From: Vibrio quintilis
GTDB taxonomy: Bacteria > Pseudomonadota > Gammaproteobacteria > Enterobacterales > Vibrionaceae
Direction: 5' to 3'
DNA: 64,000 bases
NCBI RefSeq assembly: GCF_024529975.1
Contig: NZ_AP024897.1
Coordinates: 1,240,001-1,304,000 of the forward strand
Numbering within the stretch: position 1 is the stretch's first letter; each line of letters starts with the position of its first letter. Positions 28,254-37,964 of the stretch are shown here, piece after piece. The notes beneath the pieces were generated by a model. The model did not search any database, was not told the origin of the DNA, and was given only the letters and a program-made list of their open reading frames with translations. The position numbers were made by a program, and so were the translations under genes.

Positions 28254-30365
28254 ATGTTTAAAACAAAAGCGTTTGTATTTCTTCCCGGGCTGTTAACGGC
28301 TTCGGTGATGTTTGCTGTCAGCCAAAACTCGGTTGCAGCCGAACAGTTCTTTGGTGTTTCTCCTGATGGTACTTCAATGCGTGATATTACACCGGAAGTT
28401 CCCACTTTGGCCTATGATGATCATCATGTGGTTTTAACCTGGCATAAACCCGCTGATTATCAAAAGATTGTTGATTATAAAGTGTATCAAAATGGCAAAA
28501 TGATTGGTTTCGCCAGTGAAAACAATCAAACTTATTCACCGGCGGTTGAATATATCGATGCCTTCTTTAAAGCAGATAAAGAGAGGTTTCACCAGCACCC
28601 CGTTTATCTGAATTTTAAAGTGAATAACCTGATGCCGAAGACCCGCTATCAGTTTAATCTCCGGGCTGTTTATGCGGATGATTCTGAATCATCGCTCAGT
28701 AAAACCCTCAGTTTTACGACAGCACCAGCTTTTGGCAAGGTGGTGAATGTACTGGATTATGGGGCCGTCGGAGATGGTTCAACCATCAATACACAAGCCA
28801 TTCAGAAAGCGATTGATGACTGTACCCGCAGTTCAGCCAGTGCTTATGGCTGTAAGGTAGTGATTCCGGCTTCCGGTGCAAATAAAAGCCACCCGGTTTT
28901 TGTTTCCGGTGCGCTGTTCCTCAAAAGTAATATGACACTGGAAATTCAGAAAGGGGCAACCTTAAAAGGATCCCCCCGTGCTGAAGATTATCCGCTGAGT
29001 CAGGGATATCAGCTCTACAGTTACCGGACAAATCCGACAGATTCGCGCCGTCCGCCTTCTTTGTTAAATGCGTTATCCGCTGATCACCGCAACGGGTCCG
29101 TTAATGAACAGGTTGGCTATGATGCCCGCAGACATCAGTTTGAAAACATTCGGGTTACCGGTGGCGGTATTCTGGATGGTAATGGCTGGCAACATACAGC
29201 GAAAGGAACGGCCGATGAAGCCGGCAATGAGCTGACTTATTATATTGAAGGCAACCGTAAGAAAGTCTTCTCCTACGGAATACTGGCTGACAGTCAGATG
29301 CTTGCTGCCTGGCGTGAGCAGAATTCCGGCTGGAAAACAAAAGATGATTTGTATGACCTGATCAAAGAATCCTATGGTGGCTTTAACGGCCAGACCAGTA
29401 AAGATCTGTATGCGAACCGTCGTTCAAGTCTGGCAACATTGCGCGGTGTTTCCCATGCTTATGTCGGTGAACTGGAAATCCGCAACCCGGCTTATCATAC
29501 GATTATGTTCCTTGAAAGCGATCATATGACTTTTGCTTATAACTATGTCGAAACTTATGACATCAACAATGCAGATGGCGTTGAGTTTGGCAACAGTGCT
29601 CATGCCGCGGTGTTCAGTAACTTTATGAATACCGGCGATGATGTCGTGAACTTTGCGGCCGGACAGGGTGCGGATTATGAAGAAGGTTACTCTGATGCCA
29701 AACCGGTCGAAAAAATCTGGATCTTTAATAACTATCTGCGTGAAGGTCATGGTGCGATTGCCATTGGCAGTCATACCGGCGCATGGATTCAGGATCTGCT
29801 GGCTGAAGACAATGTGCTGTTTCTGACCAATTACGGATTCAGGATGAAAAGTACCACAGCCACTGGTGGCGGAGCGCGCCGGGTCGTATTCCGTGACAAT
29901 GCGATGAAAGATATCGGCACCCATAACCGTTATAAAATGAATGGCGTGAAGATTAAAAATCATGGTCAGATTGGCAGCCCGTTCGTGATGACTCTGGCTT
30001 ACTCTATGGGTGACAATGTGTTTAAGGATGCCCGGAAACCTGCTCAGTTCAAACATATCCGGATTATTAATAACACACTGGACAATGTATCATCAAAAAG
30101 TGGTGCCCCTTTGATTAAAGTCGATGGATTTGATAGTTCGAAGTCTGATTCCTCTTATCCGGAAAGTTTCCACGAAGATGTGATTGTCTCAAATCTGAAA
30201 GCGAAACATGTGGTGGCGACGCAGATTGATCACCTGAAAGACGCCACCTTTGAGAATGTGGCGGTGACAGACTGGGATAGTCAACATAAACTTCTGTGGA
30301 ATATGACCCATTCTGAAAATATTCACTTTTCTCATGTCAAACCTGCGCATAAAGATATTGAATAA
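28254..30365 (+). CDS. Secreted GH28 exo-polygalacturonase with an N-terminal fibronectin type III-like domain
   Basis: The product of 703 residues has a Sec signal peptide (MFKTKAFVFLPGLLTASVMF, cleaved after VAA), an FN3-like domain (about residues 45–150) and a glycoside hydrolase 28 beta-helix. The catalytic blocks of GH28 are all visible: NADGVEFG, NTGDDVVNF, EGHGAIAIGSH and FRMKST. This layout matches PehX-type exo-poly-alpha-galacturonosidases, which release digalacturonate from pectate. The start at 28254 is preferred because it begins a clean signal peptide; the frame is open 22 codons upstream. It stands alone between two terminators, with no other pectin genes nearby. Confidence 0.92.
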   Translation: MFKTKAFVFLPGLLTASVMFAVSQNSVAAEQFFGVSPDGTSMRDITPEVPTLAYDDHHVVLTWHKPADYQKIVDYKVYQNGKMIGFASENNQTYSPAVEYIDAFFKADKERFHQHPVYLNFKVNNLMPKTRYQFNLRAVYADDSESSLSKTLSFTTAPAFGKVVNVLDYGAVGDGSTINTQAIQKAIDDCTRSSASAYGCKVVIPASGANKSHPVFVSGALFLKSNMTLEIQKGATLKGSPRAEDYPLSQGYQLYSYRTNPTDSRRPPSLLNALSADHRNGSVNEQVGYDARRHQFENIRVTGGGILDGNGWQHTAKGTADEAGNELTYYIEGNRKKVFSYGILADSQMLAAWREQNSGWKTKDDLYDLIKESYGGFNGQTSKDLYANRRSSLATLRGVSHAYVGELEIRNPAYHTIMFLESDHMTFAYNYVETYDINNADGVEFGNSAHAAVFSNFMNTGDDVVNFAAGQGADYEEGYSDAKPVEKIWIFNNYLREGHGAIAIGSHTGAWIQDLLAEDNVLFLTNYGFRMKSTTATGGGARRVVFRDNAMKDIGTHNRYKMNGVKIKNHGQIGSPFVMTLAYSMGDNVFKDARKPAQFKHIRIINNTLDNVSSKSGAPLIKVDGFDSSKSDSSYPESFHEDVIVSNLKAKHVVATQIDHLKDATFENVAVTDWDSQHKLLWNMTHSENIHFSHVKPAHKDIE

Positions 30366-30376
30366 CCAGCAGGAAC

Positions 30377-30409
30377 AAAAAAGCTGTTGATTTGATCAAC
30401 AGCTTTTTT
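30377..30409 (+). terminator. Terminator after the polygalacturonase gene
   Basis: The 9-bp core stem GCTGTTGAT / ATCAACAGC with loop TTG is flanked by six A and six T residues, so it can also work in the opposite direction for the DUF4250/yaeP unit. Confidence 0.93.
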
Positions 30410-30470
30410 GGGATCTGATTTTTCCTCATCTGAGCAGACATGTCTGAACAGACGTACTCAATGACAGTAC

Positions 30471-30662
30471 TTAACGGAATTGGCCGGCTTCAGGTAAAAA
30501 ATCAAATCCGGCCGTGGCAAGACGTTTGATCAGCGCTTCTTTATCAATATCGAAATATGAGACCAGCTGGTCCAGATCACCATTAAAATCATCCCGGAGT
30601 TTGGTATTGACCAGGCTGAATAACAAAATGGGATCCATGTTCTGAAAATTGGTCAGATTCAT
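30471..30662 (-). CDS. DUF4250 domain protein
   Basis: This 63-residue cytoplasmic protein matches the small DUF4250 family, recognisable by [18 protein letters not shown] near the start and a helical [20 protein letters not shown] segment. The latter resembles a helix-turn-helix-like or helical pair. Function is unknown. The start overlaps the yaeP stop by four bases (ATGA), so the two are co-translated. Confidence 0.85.
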   Translation of the reverse strand: MNLTNFQNMDPILLFSLVNTKLRDDFNGDLDQLVSYFDIDKEALIKRLATAGFDFLPEAGQFR

Positions 30663-30868
30663 GATTTATCCTCATGATCTGAAATGAGCAGGTTTGCAGC
30701 AGCAAATGCCGCTTTTTCTCTGACGCCTGCGGGTAGTTCAGCATCGGAAGCAATCTCATTCAATGTCCGTACCACGCAACTGATTGCCTGAGGTATATAA
30801 CCCTGGTCACCACTGCCTATTTGTGCGTATAACTCTTTGATCAGGTCGCAACATTCGTAAACTTTCAT
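30659..30868 (-). CDS. yaeP: YaeP family protein (UPF0253)
   Basis: The product of 69 residues matches YaeP, with [30 protein letters not shown] and [16 protein letters not shown] in the expected order. Function is unknown. The ATG at 30868 is chosen from the family start and an upstream AAAGG; the frame is open eleven codons further. It is the first gene of a two-gene unit with the DUF4250 gene. Confidence 0.9.
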   Translation of the reverse strand: MKVYECCDLIKELYAQIGSGDQGYIPQAISCVVRTLNEIASDAELPAGVREKAAFAAANLLISDHEDKS

Positions 30869-31030
30869 CACTAATACCTTTGAAATGATAACTGCTCTCA
30901 ATACTACATGTCTGGTGATTGAAACTCAAAACATCAGCGATGAAAAATGCTGTCCGGTATCGGGATGATTTCGGGATGACTTTTCAGGTGAACATGCTAT
31001 TTTATTATTCTGATTGCATAACTTCTGTTT

Positions 31031-31060
31031 GTATACCCAAATGACCTCAAGATGCAGAAT
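31031..31060. repeat. Partial Vibrio-type palindromic repeat
   Basis: The stretch starts GTATACCCAAATGACCT and continues CAAGATGCAG. It shares its first arm with the complete unit at 37965–38012 but lacks the second arm. It sits in the 306-bp gap before the SnoaL-like gene. Such units are recalled as common in Vibrio intergenic DNA. Confidence 0.6.
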
Positions 31061-31174
31061 TCAGCGCTTCATCAACAGGCTCAGTTCAGGGAAAACAACC
31101 GAAGAAATGATGACGCCTTTCGAGGTTGTTTGACGCGTATATAAGTGCCCTTTAACCGGATGAAAGGAATAATC

Positions 31175-32089
31175 ATGGCAGACATATGGATATGGACAAA
31201 GAAGACGGGATTTTGTTGTATCTGTGCTTATACGCTGTTTATTTTATTTGCCTGCGCATCTGTTCCGCCTGAATCACATCTGTCCCATCAAGCACCGGTG
31301 AATGTTTCTGAGAATCATCAGGCTCTGCTCCGGAGCCGGGATCACCAGCTGGCGGCGAATAAACGGTTAGTGTATGACATGTGGCGAACGCTGGTGGATG
31401 CGCATGATGTCCGGGCTGCGAGAAAGTACTTAGGCCGGGATTATATTCAGCATAATCCGGTCATCGCTTCCGGGCGCAGCGCTACCCTGTCATTTTTTTC
31501 CGCTTTAGGGCAACCTCAGCCGGTGTTGCCGCGGGTCAAAGCTGAGCTGATAGCCATTGTCGCTGAGAAAGATTTGGTGGCTTTTGTTCAGGCAGACCGG
31601 CAGCAATATCCCCATCCTTATACCACAACCTGGTTTGACTTATTCAGGATAAGAAATAACCGGATTGTTGAGCACTGGGATCACGGTAAACTTCCTATGG
31701 GAATGACGCCGGCACCTTACGCCCCGGTGAAGGAAAATACAGAACCAGAGAAAGTTCCGGAGAGTGATGACAGGCAACTGGCGGCTAATAAACAGCGTAT
31801 ACTGGCACTCCGGCATGCCGGGAAACGTGCGGCATTTTTTGCTAAAAACTGTATTCGCCATACACCGGCATTGTTAAAACATGCGGCAGGTTCAGAGATA
31901 AAAGTCAGACCGCTGGTCAATATGGTTGCAGAAGGTGACTTAGTTGTTGTGGCGGGCAAAGCTGCTTATGAAGACGGGAAAGGTCATCCTTATTCCACCA
32001 CCTGGTTTGAAATGTACCGTCTTTCTGACGGGAAGATCACTGAATTCTGGAATACGGCGAGATTGCCGGTGCTGCTGGTAGCGAATTGA
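31175..32089 (+). CDS. Envelope protein with two SnoaL-like domains
   Basis: The product of 304 residues has an N-terminal hydrophobic segment ending near FACAS, which could be a lipoprotein signal although the lipobox is poor (Phe at -2). Two copies of a SnoaL/NTF2-like unit follow. Copy 1 runs from LAANKRLVYDMWRTLVDA to TTTWFDLFRIRNNRIVEHWD. Copy 2 runs from LAANKQRILALRHAG to STTWFEMYRLSDGKITEFWN. Copy 2 is shorter at its start. SnoaL-like folds serve as enzymes or binding proteins; no specific role can be inferred. The start at 31175 has AAAGGAA upstream. Confidence 0.75.
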   Translation: MADIWIWTKKTGFCCICAYTLFILFACASVPPESHLSHQAPVNVSENHQALLRSRDHQLAANKRLVYDMWRTLVDAHDVRAARKYLGRDYIQHNPVIASGRSATLSFFSALGQPQPVLPRVKAELIAIVAEKDLVAFVQADRQQYPHPYTTTWFDLFRIRNNRIVEHWDHGKLPMGMTPAPYAPVKENTEPEKVPESDDRQLAANKQRILALRHAGKRAAFFAKNCIRHTPALLKHAAGSEIKVRPLVNMVAEGDLVVVAGKAAYEDGKGHPYSTTWFEMYRLSDGKITEFWNTARLPVLLVAN

Positions 32090-32156
32090 TGAGGTCGTTG
32101 ACGGGGGGCACGATGGATGCCGTCATTTGCCGGTAAACAAGTCTGAATATCAATAA

Positions 32157-32187
32157 AAAGGGATGGTTAAACGCATCCCATCCCTTT
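32157..32187 (-). terminator. Terminator after proS
   Basis: The 10-bp stem AAAGGGATGG / CCATCCCTTT is followed on the minus strand by TTTATTG, giving a T run directly after the stem. Confidence 0.85.
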
Positions 32188-32224
32188 CCTTTGTTATGTC
32201 ATCACTCGGTTATATTTTGACCGG

Positions 32225-33946
32225 TTATGCTTTGCTCAGCTGCTGCTGTACAAATGCAACGATATCATCGATGGCGACAGGTGATTTTTCTCCGCTGCGA
32301 CGGTTTTTATATTCGAAGTTGCCTTCGTCCATGCTGCGGTCACCAATGATGATCGTATGAGGAACGCCGATCAGTTCCATGTCTGAGAACATCACGCCCG
32401 GACGTTCTTTCCGGTCATCAAACAGGACATCCACACCCAGTGCTTTCAGTTCATTGTACAGCTTCTCAGCCTCCTGCTGAACCCGCTCTGATTTATGCAT
32501 GTTCATTGGTACAATTGCGACTTCAAACGGTGCAATTGCATCCGGCCAGATAATGCCGTATTTATCGTTGTTCTGCTCGATTGCAGCCGCAACCACGCGG
32601 GTACAGCCAATGCCGTAACAGCCCATTTCCATCACAACGCTTTTGCCATCCGGACCAAGCACGGTCGCTTTCATCGACTCGGAGTAGTTTTTACCCAGCT
32701 GGAAAATGTGTCCGACTTCGATACCGCGTTTCAGCAGCAGCGTGCCCTGACCACACGGACTTGGATCACCTTCAACCACATTGCGCAGATCTTCAACCTG
32801 ACCCAATTGCGCATCACGATCCCAGTTAATGCCGAAGTAGTGCTTGCCATCAATGTTCGCACCCGCTCCGAAATCACTCATTACCGCAACACTGCGATCA
32901 ACAATAAACGGTACTTCCAGGTTGACTGGCCCCAGAGAACCCGGACCTGCACCGATCAGCGCGCGAATTTCTTCTTCACCGGCAAATTCCAGTGGTGCTG
33001 CGACCTGCGGCAGGTTTTCTGCCTTCACTTCATTGAGTTCGTGGTCGCCACGGATAATCAACGCAATCAACGGCGCTTCAACTTCATCAGAAGCTTTCAC
33101 AAACAGTGTCTTCACGGTTTTTTCAATCGCCAGATCGAATTGCTCAACCAGCTCGGCAATGGTTTTGGCATCCGGTGTATCCACCAATGTCATTTCCTGT
33201 GAAGGCGCAGCACGTTCTGTCGCCGGAGCCTGTGCTTCTGCTTTTTCGATGTTGGCGGCATAATCAGATTCGGTTGAGAATGCAATCAGGTCTTCTCCGC
33301 TTTCTGCCAGCACGTGGAATTCCTGAGAACCACTGCCGCCGATTGCGCCGGAGTCAGCCAGTACCGGGCGGAAATCAAGCCCCATACGTGAGAAAATATT
33401 ACAGTAAGCCGTGTGCATGTCCTGATAGGTGGCTTCCAGACTTTCCCGGTCAATATGGAACGAGTAAGCATCTTTCATGATGAACTCACGTGAGCGCATC
33501 ACACCGAAACGCGGGCGGACTTCATCGCGGAATTTGGTTTGAATCTGATACAGATTCAGCGGCAACTGTTTGTAGGATTTTACTTCATTACGCACCATGT
33601 CTGTGATGACTTCTTCATGCGTCGGTCCCAGTACAAACGGTCGGTTATGCCGGTCGGCAATCCGCAACAGTTCGGGGCCGAATTTATCCCAGCGGCCGGT
33701 TTCCTGCCACAGTTCAGAAGGCTGAACCACGGGCATCATGGTTTCTACAGCACCGGCGTTGTTCATTTCTTCACGAACAATTTTTTCGACTTTCTGCAAT
33801 ACACGCAGACCGGTTGGCAGCCAGGTATAAAGTCCTGAAGCCAGTTTACGAATCATACCGGCCCGTAACATGAGCTGGTGACTGACGATTTCTGCGTCGT
33901 TTGGCGTCTCCTTCAGCGTTGAAAGAAGGTATTTACTGGTGCGCAT
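32225..33946 (-). CDS. proS: Prolyl-tRNA synthetase
   Basis: ProS charges tRNA-Pro. The 573-residue product is the long bacterial form. It has class II motif 1 near [20 protein letters not shown], motif 2 ([19 protein letters not shown]), the INS/YbaK-like editing domain (about residues 225–400; [14 protein letters not shown]) and motif 3 with [20 protein letters not shown]-terminal anticodon-binding domain follows. It begins [20 protein letters not shown] as expected. It is a single gene with its own terminator. Confidence 0.98.
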   Translation of the reverse strand: MRTSKYLLSTLKETPNDAEIVSHQLMLRAGMIRKLASGLYTWLPTGLRVLQKVEKIVREEMNNAGAVETMMPVVQPSELWQETGRWDKFGPELLRIADRHNRPFVLGPTHEEVITDMVRNEVKSYKQLPLNLYQIQTKFRDEVRPRFGVMRSREFIMKDAYSFHIDRESLEATYQDMHTAYCNIFSRMGLDFRPVLADSGAIGGSGSQEFHVLAESGEDLIAFSTESDYAANIEKAEAQAPATERAAPSQEMTLVDTPDAKTIAELVEQFDLAIEKTVKTLFVKASDEVEAPLIALIIRGDHELNEVKAENLPQVAAPLEFAGEEEIRALIGAGPGSLGPVNLEVPFIVDRSVAVMSDFGAGANIDGKHYFGINWDRDAQLGQVEDLRNVVEGDPSPCGQGTLLLKRGIEVGHIFQLGKNYSESMKATVLGPDGKSVVMEMGCYGIGCTRVVAAAIEQNNDKYGIIWPDAIAPFEVAIVPMNMHKSERVQQEAEKLYNELKALGVDVLFDDRKERPGVMFSDMELIGVPHTIIIGDRSMDEGNFEYKNRRSGEKSPVAIDDIVAFVQQQLSKA

Positions 33947-34098
33947 TTATGGTATCCGTTCATCTGGTTAGACATGGTTTATCCGGCTCTCTGGCCGGGT
34001 AAACGTTGAATTTAGCGGGTAATAATAGCAGCCATTATGCTTTGTCAAAAGTATTCTGTAGTGAAATTTCTGTGCAGGAATCGTTTCCGGGGGGAGTT

Positions 34099-34806
34099 TC
34101 AGCCACTGGTGACCGGAGAAAGGGAGGTGACAATGATTTCACTATCCTGTGCAGTAAACCGGACGTTGAGATCAAACAAATGGACTGCATATTCCTTTTT
34201 ATCTGTCTTTCCTTTTTTATAGGCCGGACGCGGATCCTGTGCCAGGACTTCCTGAATCACGCTGCGCAGATGCGGCCCATCCGGGCGGGAAGCCAGTAAA
34301 GCCTCTGCCTGCGGAGAGAAAAACACCGCCGCCAGATGCGGTTCTTCCGCCGCATAGCCGCCGGTGGCTTGTCCGATGGCATCGGAATAAGGCAGATAAG
34401 GTTTGATGTCTATGACTGGTGTACCGTGGACGATATCAACATTTCCCAGTTCGATATACTGTTGCCGCCCTTCCTGAGTGACACCTTTGAACTCAACCGC
34501 CGACATGCCGATACTGTTTGGCCGGAAAGTTGAACGCGATGCAAACACGCCGATTCGCTCATTGCCGCCCAGTCTGGGCGGGCGAACCGTCGGTTTCCAT
34601 CCGGCTGCCTGGTTTTGGTCAAATAAAAACAGGATCCACAAATGGCTGAACTGTTCAAGCCCGCGTACCGCTTCCGGGCAGTTGGCATCACCCTGCAGTT
34701 CAATCCGGGCAGTCGCCGAGGGCACCAGTTTCGGCTGCCTTGGTACCGCGAATTTTTCTTTGTACGGACTGTGAATTCGTCCGATGATTTCGGGGGAATC
34801 GTGCAT
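34099..34806 (-). CDS. trmO: tRNA (N6-threonylcarbamoyladenosine(37)-N6)-methyltransferase TrmO
   Basis: TrmO (TsaA/YaeB) methylates t6A37 in certain tRNAs with SAM. The 235-residue product begins MHDSPEIIGRIHSPYKEKFA and contains RLGGNERIGVFASRSTFRPN (about residues 81–100) and DIKPYLPYSDA, typical of the family. A helical C-terminal extension follows. The frame is open far upstream (to 35199), but that part is the out-of-frame shadow of yaiI and has no family similarity. The start at 34806, 16 bp after yaiI, is therefore firm. Confidence 0.95.
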   Translation of the reverse strand: MHDSPEIIGRIHSPYKEKFAVPRQPKLVPSATARIELQGDANCPEAVRGLEQFSHLWILFLFDQNQAAGWKPTVRPPRLGGNERIGVFASRSTFRPNSIGMSAVEFKGVTQEGRQQYIELGNVDIVHGTPVIDIKPYLPYSDAIGQATGGYAAEEPHLAAVFFSPQAEALLASRPDGPHLRSVIQEVLAQDPRPAYKKGKTDKKEYAVHLFDLNVRFTAQDSEIIVTSLSPVTSG

Positions 34807-34822
34807 CAAATCAGCCTGATGT

Positions 34823-35290
34823 TTATTTGCGGGATTGTGCTGAAGCCGCCTGACGGGCCAGAATCCGGTCAAAATGGCTGGCGAATTCACGCCGGTCGGT
34901 TTGCGACAGTGCGGCCGGTCCGCCGGTCTGTACGCCACTGGCACGCATGGTTTCCATAAAATCACGGATGTTGAGCCGTGATTTGATATTGTCCTGAGTA
35001 AACAGTTCGCCCCGTGGGCTGAGTGCCATCGCGTTTTTTTCCAGGACTTCACTGGCGAGTGGAATATCGGAAGTAATGACCAGATCACCGGCTTCCACAC
35101 GCCGGACAATCTCGTTATCTGCGATATCAAAGCCTGCCTGCACCTGCATAAAATGCAGATTATTCCGCCGGGGCAGGGGAATGACATGATTTGCGACAAA
35201 AGTAAATGTCAGGCCGGTTCTTTCCGCTGCGCGAACGATGACTTCCCGGATAACTTTCGGGCAGGCATCGGCATCTATCCAGATATTCAT
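34823..35290 (-). CDS. yaiI: YaiI/YqxD family protein (UPF0178)
   Basis: The 155-residue protein matches the DUF188/UPF0178 family from its start ([20 protein letters not shown]). It also carries [23 protein letters not shown] residues at about 60–78 and [19 protein letters not shown] near 115. The fold is PIN-domain-like, with conserved Asp residues (Asp6, Asp8, Asp75), so a nuclease role is possible but unproven. It overlaps the upstream small gene by four bases (ATGA) and precedes trmO. Confidence 0.92.
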   Translation of the reverse strand: MNIWIDADACPKVIREVIVRAAERTGLTFTFVANHVIPLPRRNNLHFMQVQAGFDIADNEIVRRVEAGDLVITSDIPLASEVLEKNAMALSPRGELFTQDNIKSRLNIRDFMETMRASGVQTGGPAALSQTDRREFASHFDRILARQAASAQSRK

Positions 35291-35583
35291 GATGTTTGCT
35301 CCTGTTGTGCGGCATCTCTGGCTTCCAGCAGAGTCAGGCGTTTGGTCAGCTCAGCGACCTGTTTTTCCAGCAGTTCAATCCGCTCTTTGTCTGACAGGGT
35401 TTTGATTGCCACTTTCGGAATCCGCTGAGTTGATTTCCAGCTTTTGATCGTAGCAACGATGACCGGAATCGGCACTTTGGTTGCCAGTCTGCTTTTGACC
35501 AGCGCGACCGTCGGCTCTTTGCCTTCTGCGGTCAGCGCTTCAATCACAGTGGTCAGTTCCTGTGAAATATCTTTCGTCTGCAT
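35287..35583 (-). CDS. Small protein with HTH-like N-terminus and C-terminal coiled coil
   Basis: The 98-residue product has an N-terminal helical segment ([20 protein letters not shown], then [13 protein letters not shown]). It resembles the DNA-binding N-terminus of KfrA-type plasmid regulators, a resemblance noted by eye only. A heptad-rich coiled coil follows ([20 protein letters not shown], about residues 64–83). It is the first gene of the operon with yaiI and trmO. DNA binding and oligomerisation are plausible; the role is unknown. Confidence 0.7.
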   Translation of the reverse strand: MQTKDISQELTTVIEALTAEGKEPTVALVKSRLATKVPIPVIVATIKSWKSTQRIPKVAIKTLSDKERIELLEKQVAELTKRLTLLEARDAAQQEQTS

Positions 35584-35661
35584 AGGTTATCCCCGGTTTC
35601 GTTTCACTGGCCATTGTATGCTGTAAGTTCAGGAAACCATAGTTTTGAAATAGACCGTTTT

Positions 35662-35687
35662 AAAAAAAACCTGAAGCAATGCTTCAG
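35662..35687 (-). terminator. Terminator of the DUF3549 gene, overlapping its stop codon
   Basis: On the minus strand the stem CTGAAGC / GCTTCAG is followed by GTTTTTTTTA. The 3' arm region includes the end of the coding sequence. Confidence 0.88.
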
Positions 35688-36724
35688 TGACCTTTGGTGT
35701 TTTGCTGTAGTGCTGTCATGGCAGATTCCAGTTCAGCCGAAGCCGTTGAATGGAGCAGAGGCAACAGAATAATCCGCAGCTCAGGCAGCATCACCAGATC
35801 GGCAAATAACTGATTGAACAGTGACTGATTGCCAGTTTGTGCCAGACGAATCAAAAATTTCTCCGCAGCTTTCGGCTCAGCCAGTGCCTGCCAGCATCTG
35901 CCGCCAATCGCGATGAGTAATTCCTGATGGCAGAGTTCCGGCAATGCCAGAACCTGTTGAACCACATCACAGAGCTGATGATCCGGTGCACCGGCAAGTG
36001 CTCTGAGATAGGCTGCCAGCAGGAAAATATCAGGTGTGGACTGCTGCATTTCTGTATGGACGATTTCCTGAATACGATCAGCCAGCCGGGATTGCAGTGG
36101 GGTATGTTCCAGCGCGCCGAGTAACGCATAGCGGGGTTGCGCTGGCAGATGTTTCAGCGCTTTGATCAGATGAACGACGTTCTGTTCCTGTGTGATACGG
36201 GCGCAGATATCAGTGATTCCCTGAAGACCAACGCTGTGCCACTGGTCCCATTCGGTTTCCCCTTTAAAATAGCTTTGGGCATGCTCGTAATACTGACTGG
36301 CAGGCAGATCGAGCATTGCCCGGACCTGACTGTGAAAGACCGCCATTTTGTCTTCCGGCGGCGTATAGGTATAAGGATTATTCGCCAGTTTTTCCTGTTG
36401 CTCATCAGACAGGGACTGATTCAGCCGTGTGCCCATCGCTTCCAGAATGTAACGGATAAACTGACCGATATCCGAGGGCTTGATTAACCCGCGCTCATCA
36501 AGCTGAAACCGTAAAAACCAGATCCACGGTTGTTTGAGTTCATTCCAGTAGACAATGGCAAATTTTGCCTCGCGTTGGACCGGGTAAGGCCACGGGCGTT
36601 GTCCGCGCTCAATCTGCTCAAAATCAGACAGTGGAATGGGTTGGATCCGGCGGCCAAGTTCGGTGATCTGAAATTCGCACTGGCTCTGTTTCAGTAAATC
36701 GGTCAGGGTATGTATTGTCTTCAT
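35684..36724 (-). CDS. DUF3549 family protein
   Basis: The 346-residue protein begins MKTIHTLTDLLKQSQCEFQI and has a conserved N-terminal region with QRPWPYPVQREAKFAIVYWN (about residues 42–61) and PWIWFLRFQLDERGLI. These are recalled as typical of DUF3549, a gammaproteobacterial family of unknown function. The C-terminal two thirds appear all-helical and repeat-like. The ATG at 36724 is chosen over a TTG three codons upstream. It is divergent from yqcC–truC. Confidence 0.8.
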   Translation of the reverse strand: MKTIHTLTDLLKQSQCEFQITELGRRIQPIPLSDFEQIERGQRPWPYPVQREAKFAIVYWNELKQPWIWFLRFQLDERGLIKPSDIGQFIRYILEAMGTRLNQSLSDEQQEKLANNPYTYTPPEDKMAVFHSQVRAMLDLPASQYYEHAQSYFKGETEWDQWHSVGLQGITDICARITQEQNVVHLIKALKHLPAQPRYALLGALEHTPLQSRLADRIQEIVHTEMQQSTPDIFLLAAYLRALAGAPDHQLCDVVQQVLALPELCHQELLIAIGGRCWQALAEPKAAEKFLIRLAQTGNQSLFNQLFADLVMLPELRIILLPLLHSTASAELESAMTALQQNTKGH

Positions 36725-36805
36725 GATTATCAACTATTGACGAATGCTCCTCAATAAATGGTATCCTGTGCGCCGTTTTCAAGTCCGGATCTCAATAAAC
36801 ACGTT

Positions 36806-37126
36806 ATGCAAGACCATCATTCGATCACATTGCTGCTTAATGCGCTGGAACAACAGCTCCGGCAACAGCAGTTATGGCAAAATGAGCCTCCGGCTCAGCG
36901 CGCTTTGGCCAGTCAACAGCCGTTTGCTATTGATACGTTGTTACCCCACGCGTGGCTACAGTGGCTGTTTTTACCTCAAATGCGCCGGCGGATCGCTTCG
37001 GGGATTGCTTTGCCGAAGGGATTTGAGATGACACCTTACTTTGAAGAAGTATGGCAGGGTCAGTCAGAGCGACAGCCTTTACTGGCGGTGTTAAAACAGA
37101 TCGAATCGGAGTGTGGGCATGCTTGA
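36806..37126 (+). CDS. yqcC: YqcC family protein (DUF446)
   Basis: The product of 106 residues matches YqcC: HHSITLLLNALEQQLRQQQL at the start, the hydrophobic HAWLQWLFLPQMRRRI (about residues 49–64) and a C-terminal LPKGFEMTPYFEEVW segment. Its function is unknown. It is usually found next to truC, as here, and overlaps truC by eight bases. The start at 36806 follows the family; the frame is open 16 codons upstream. Confidence 0.9.
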   Translation: MQDHHSITLLLNALEQQLRQQQLWQNEPPAQRALASQQPFAIDTLLPHAWLQWLFLPQMRRRIASGIALPKGFEMTPYFEEVWQGQSERQPLLAVLKQIESECGHA

Positions 37127-37883
37127 GATTTTATACCGGGATGAATATCTGATTGCTGTCAATAAACCCGCAGGAATGCTGGTACACCGTTCATGGCTGG
37201 ATAAGCACGAGACGCAGTTTGTGATGCAGACACTGCGTGATCAGATTGGTCAGCATGTTTTTCCGCTGCACCGGCTGGATCGCCCGACATCTGGCGTGCT
37301 GTTGTTTGCGCTCTCCGGTGAGATTGCTTCAAAAGCCGCACCACTGTTTGCCGGCCATGAAATAGAGAAAACTTACCATGCCATCATCCGGGGCTGGATT
37401 GAACAGGCGGATGTGCTGGATTACCCGTTAAAAGAAGAGCAGGACAAAATCGCAGATAAATTCGCGCGCGACGATAAAGAACCCCAACCGGCAGTAACAG
37501 CTTACCGACCGCTGGCAACCGTGGAAGTCCCGTATTCAACCGGGCGTTTCCCCACCAGCCGTTATTGTTTGCTGGAAATGAAGCCCAAAACCGGCCGTAA
37601 ACATCAGCTGCGGCGGCATATGCATCATCTGAGTCATCCGATCATTGGTGATACCACCCATGGCGACGGGCGGCATAATCGTCTGTTCCGGGATCATTAC
37701 GATTGTCACCGCCTGCTGCTGCATGCTTCTTCACTCCGGTTTGTTCATCCTTTTTCCGGTCAGGAAATCATGATTCATGCGCCGCTGGATGATATCTGGC
37801 AACGCCTGATTCAGGTATTTGACTGGCAGGCAGCACTGAATTCTGATGACTCCGTTTTGGCAGAAAAACAACACTGTTCTTAA
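37119..37883 (+). CDS. truC: tRNA pseudouridine(65) synthase TruC
   Basis: TruC makes pseudouridine 65 in tRNA. The product of 254 residues belongs to the RluA-type family, with the catalytic Asp in HRLDRPTSGVLLFAL (about residues 49–63) and the C-terminal MKPKTGRKHQLRRHMHHLSH motif. The ATG at 37119 fits the family start (MLEILYRDEYLIAVNKPAGM) and has CGGAG upstream. It overlaps yqcC, so both are co-translated. Confidence 0.95.
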   Translation: MLEILYRDEYLIAVNKPAGMLVHRSWLDKHETQFVMQTLRDQIGQHVFPLHRLDRPTSGVLLFALSGEIASKAAPLFAGHEIEKTYHAIIRGWIEQADVLDYPLKEEQDKIADKFARDDKEPQPAVTAYRPLATVEVPYSTGRFPTSRYCLLEMKPKTGRKHQLRRHMHHLSHPIIGDTTHGDGRHNRLFRDHYDCHRLLLHASSLRFVHPFSGQEIMIHAPLDDIWQRLIQVFDWQAALNSDDSVLAEKQHCS

Positions 37884-37964
37884 TTTTCCCCCTGATATTT
37901 TTATCATTCAATTCCCGGTAGCTCCAAAGCATACTGAACTCATCAATATGCTTTCTTTTTACAT

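Noticed and set aside
34807..35199. N-terminal extension of the trmO reading frame
   Set aside because: It lies wholly inside yaiI in another frame and has no similarity to TrmO; the family start is at 34806.
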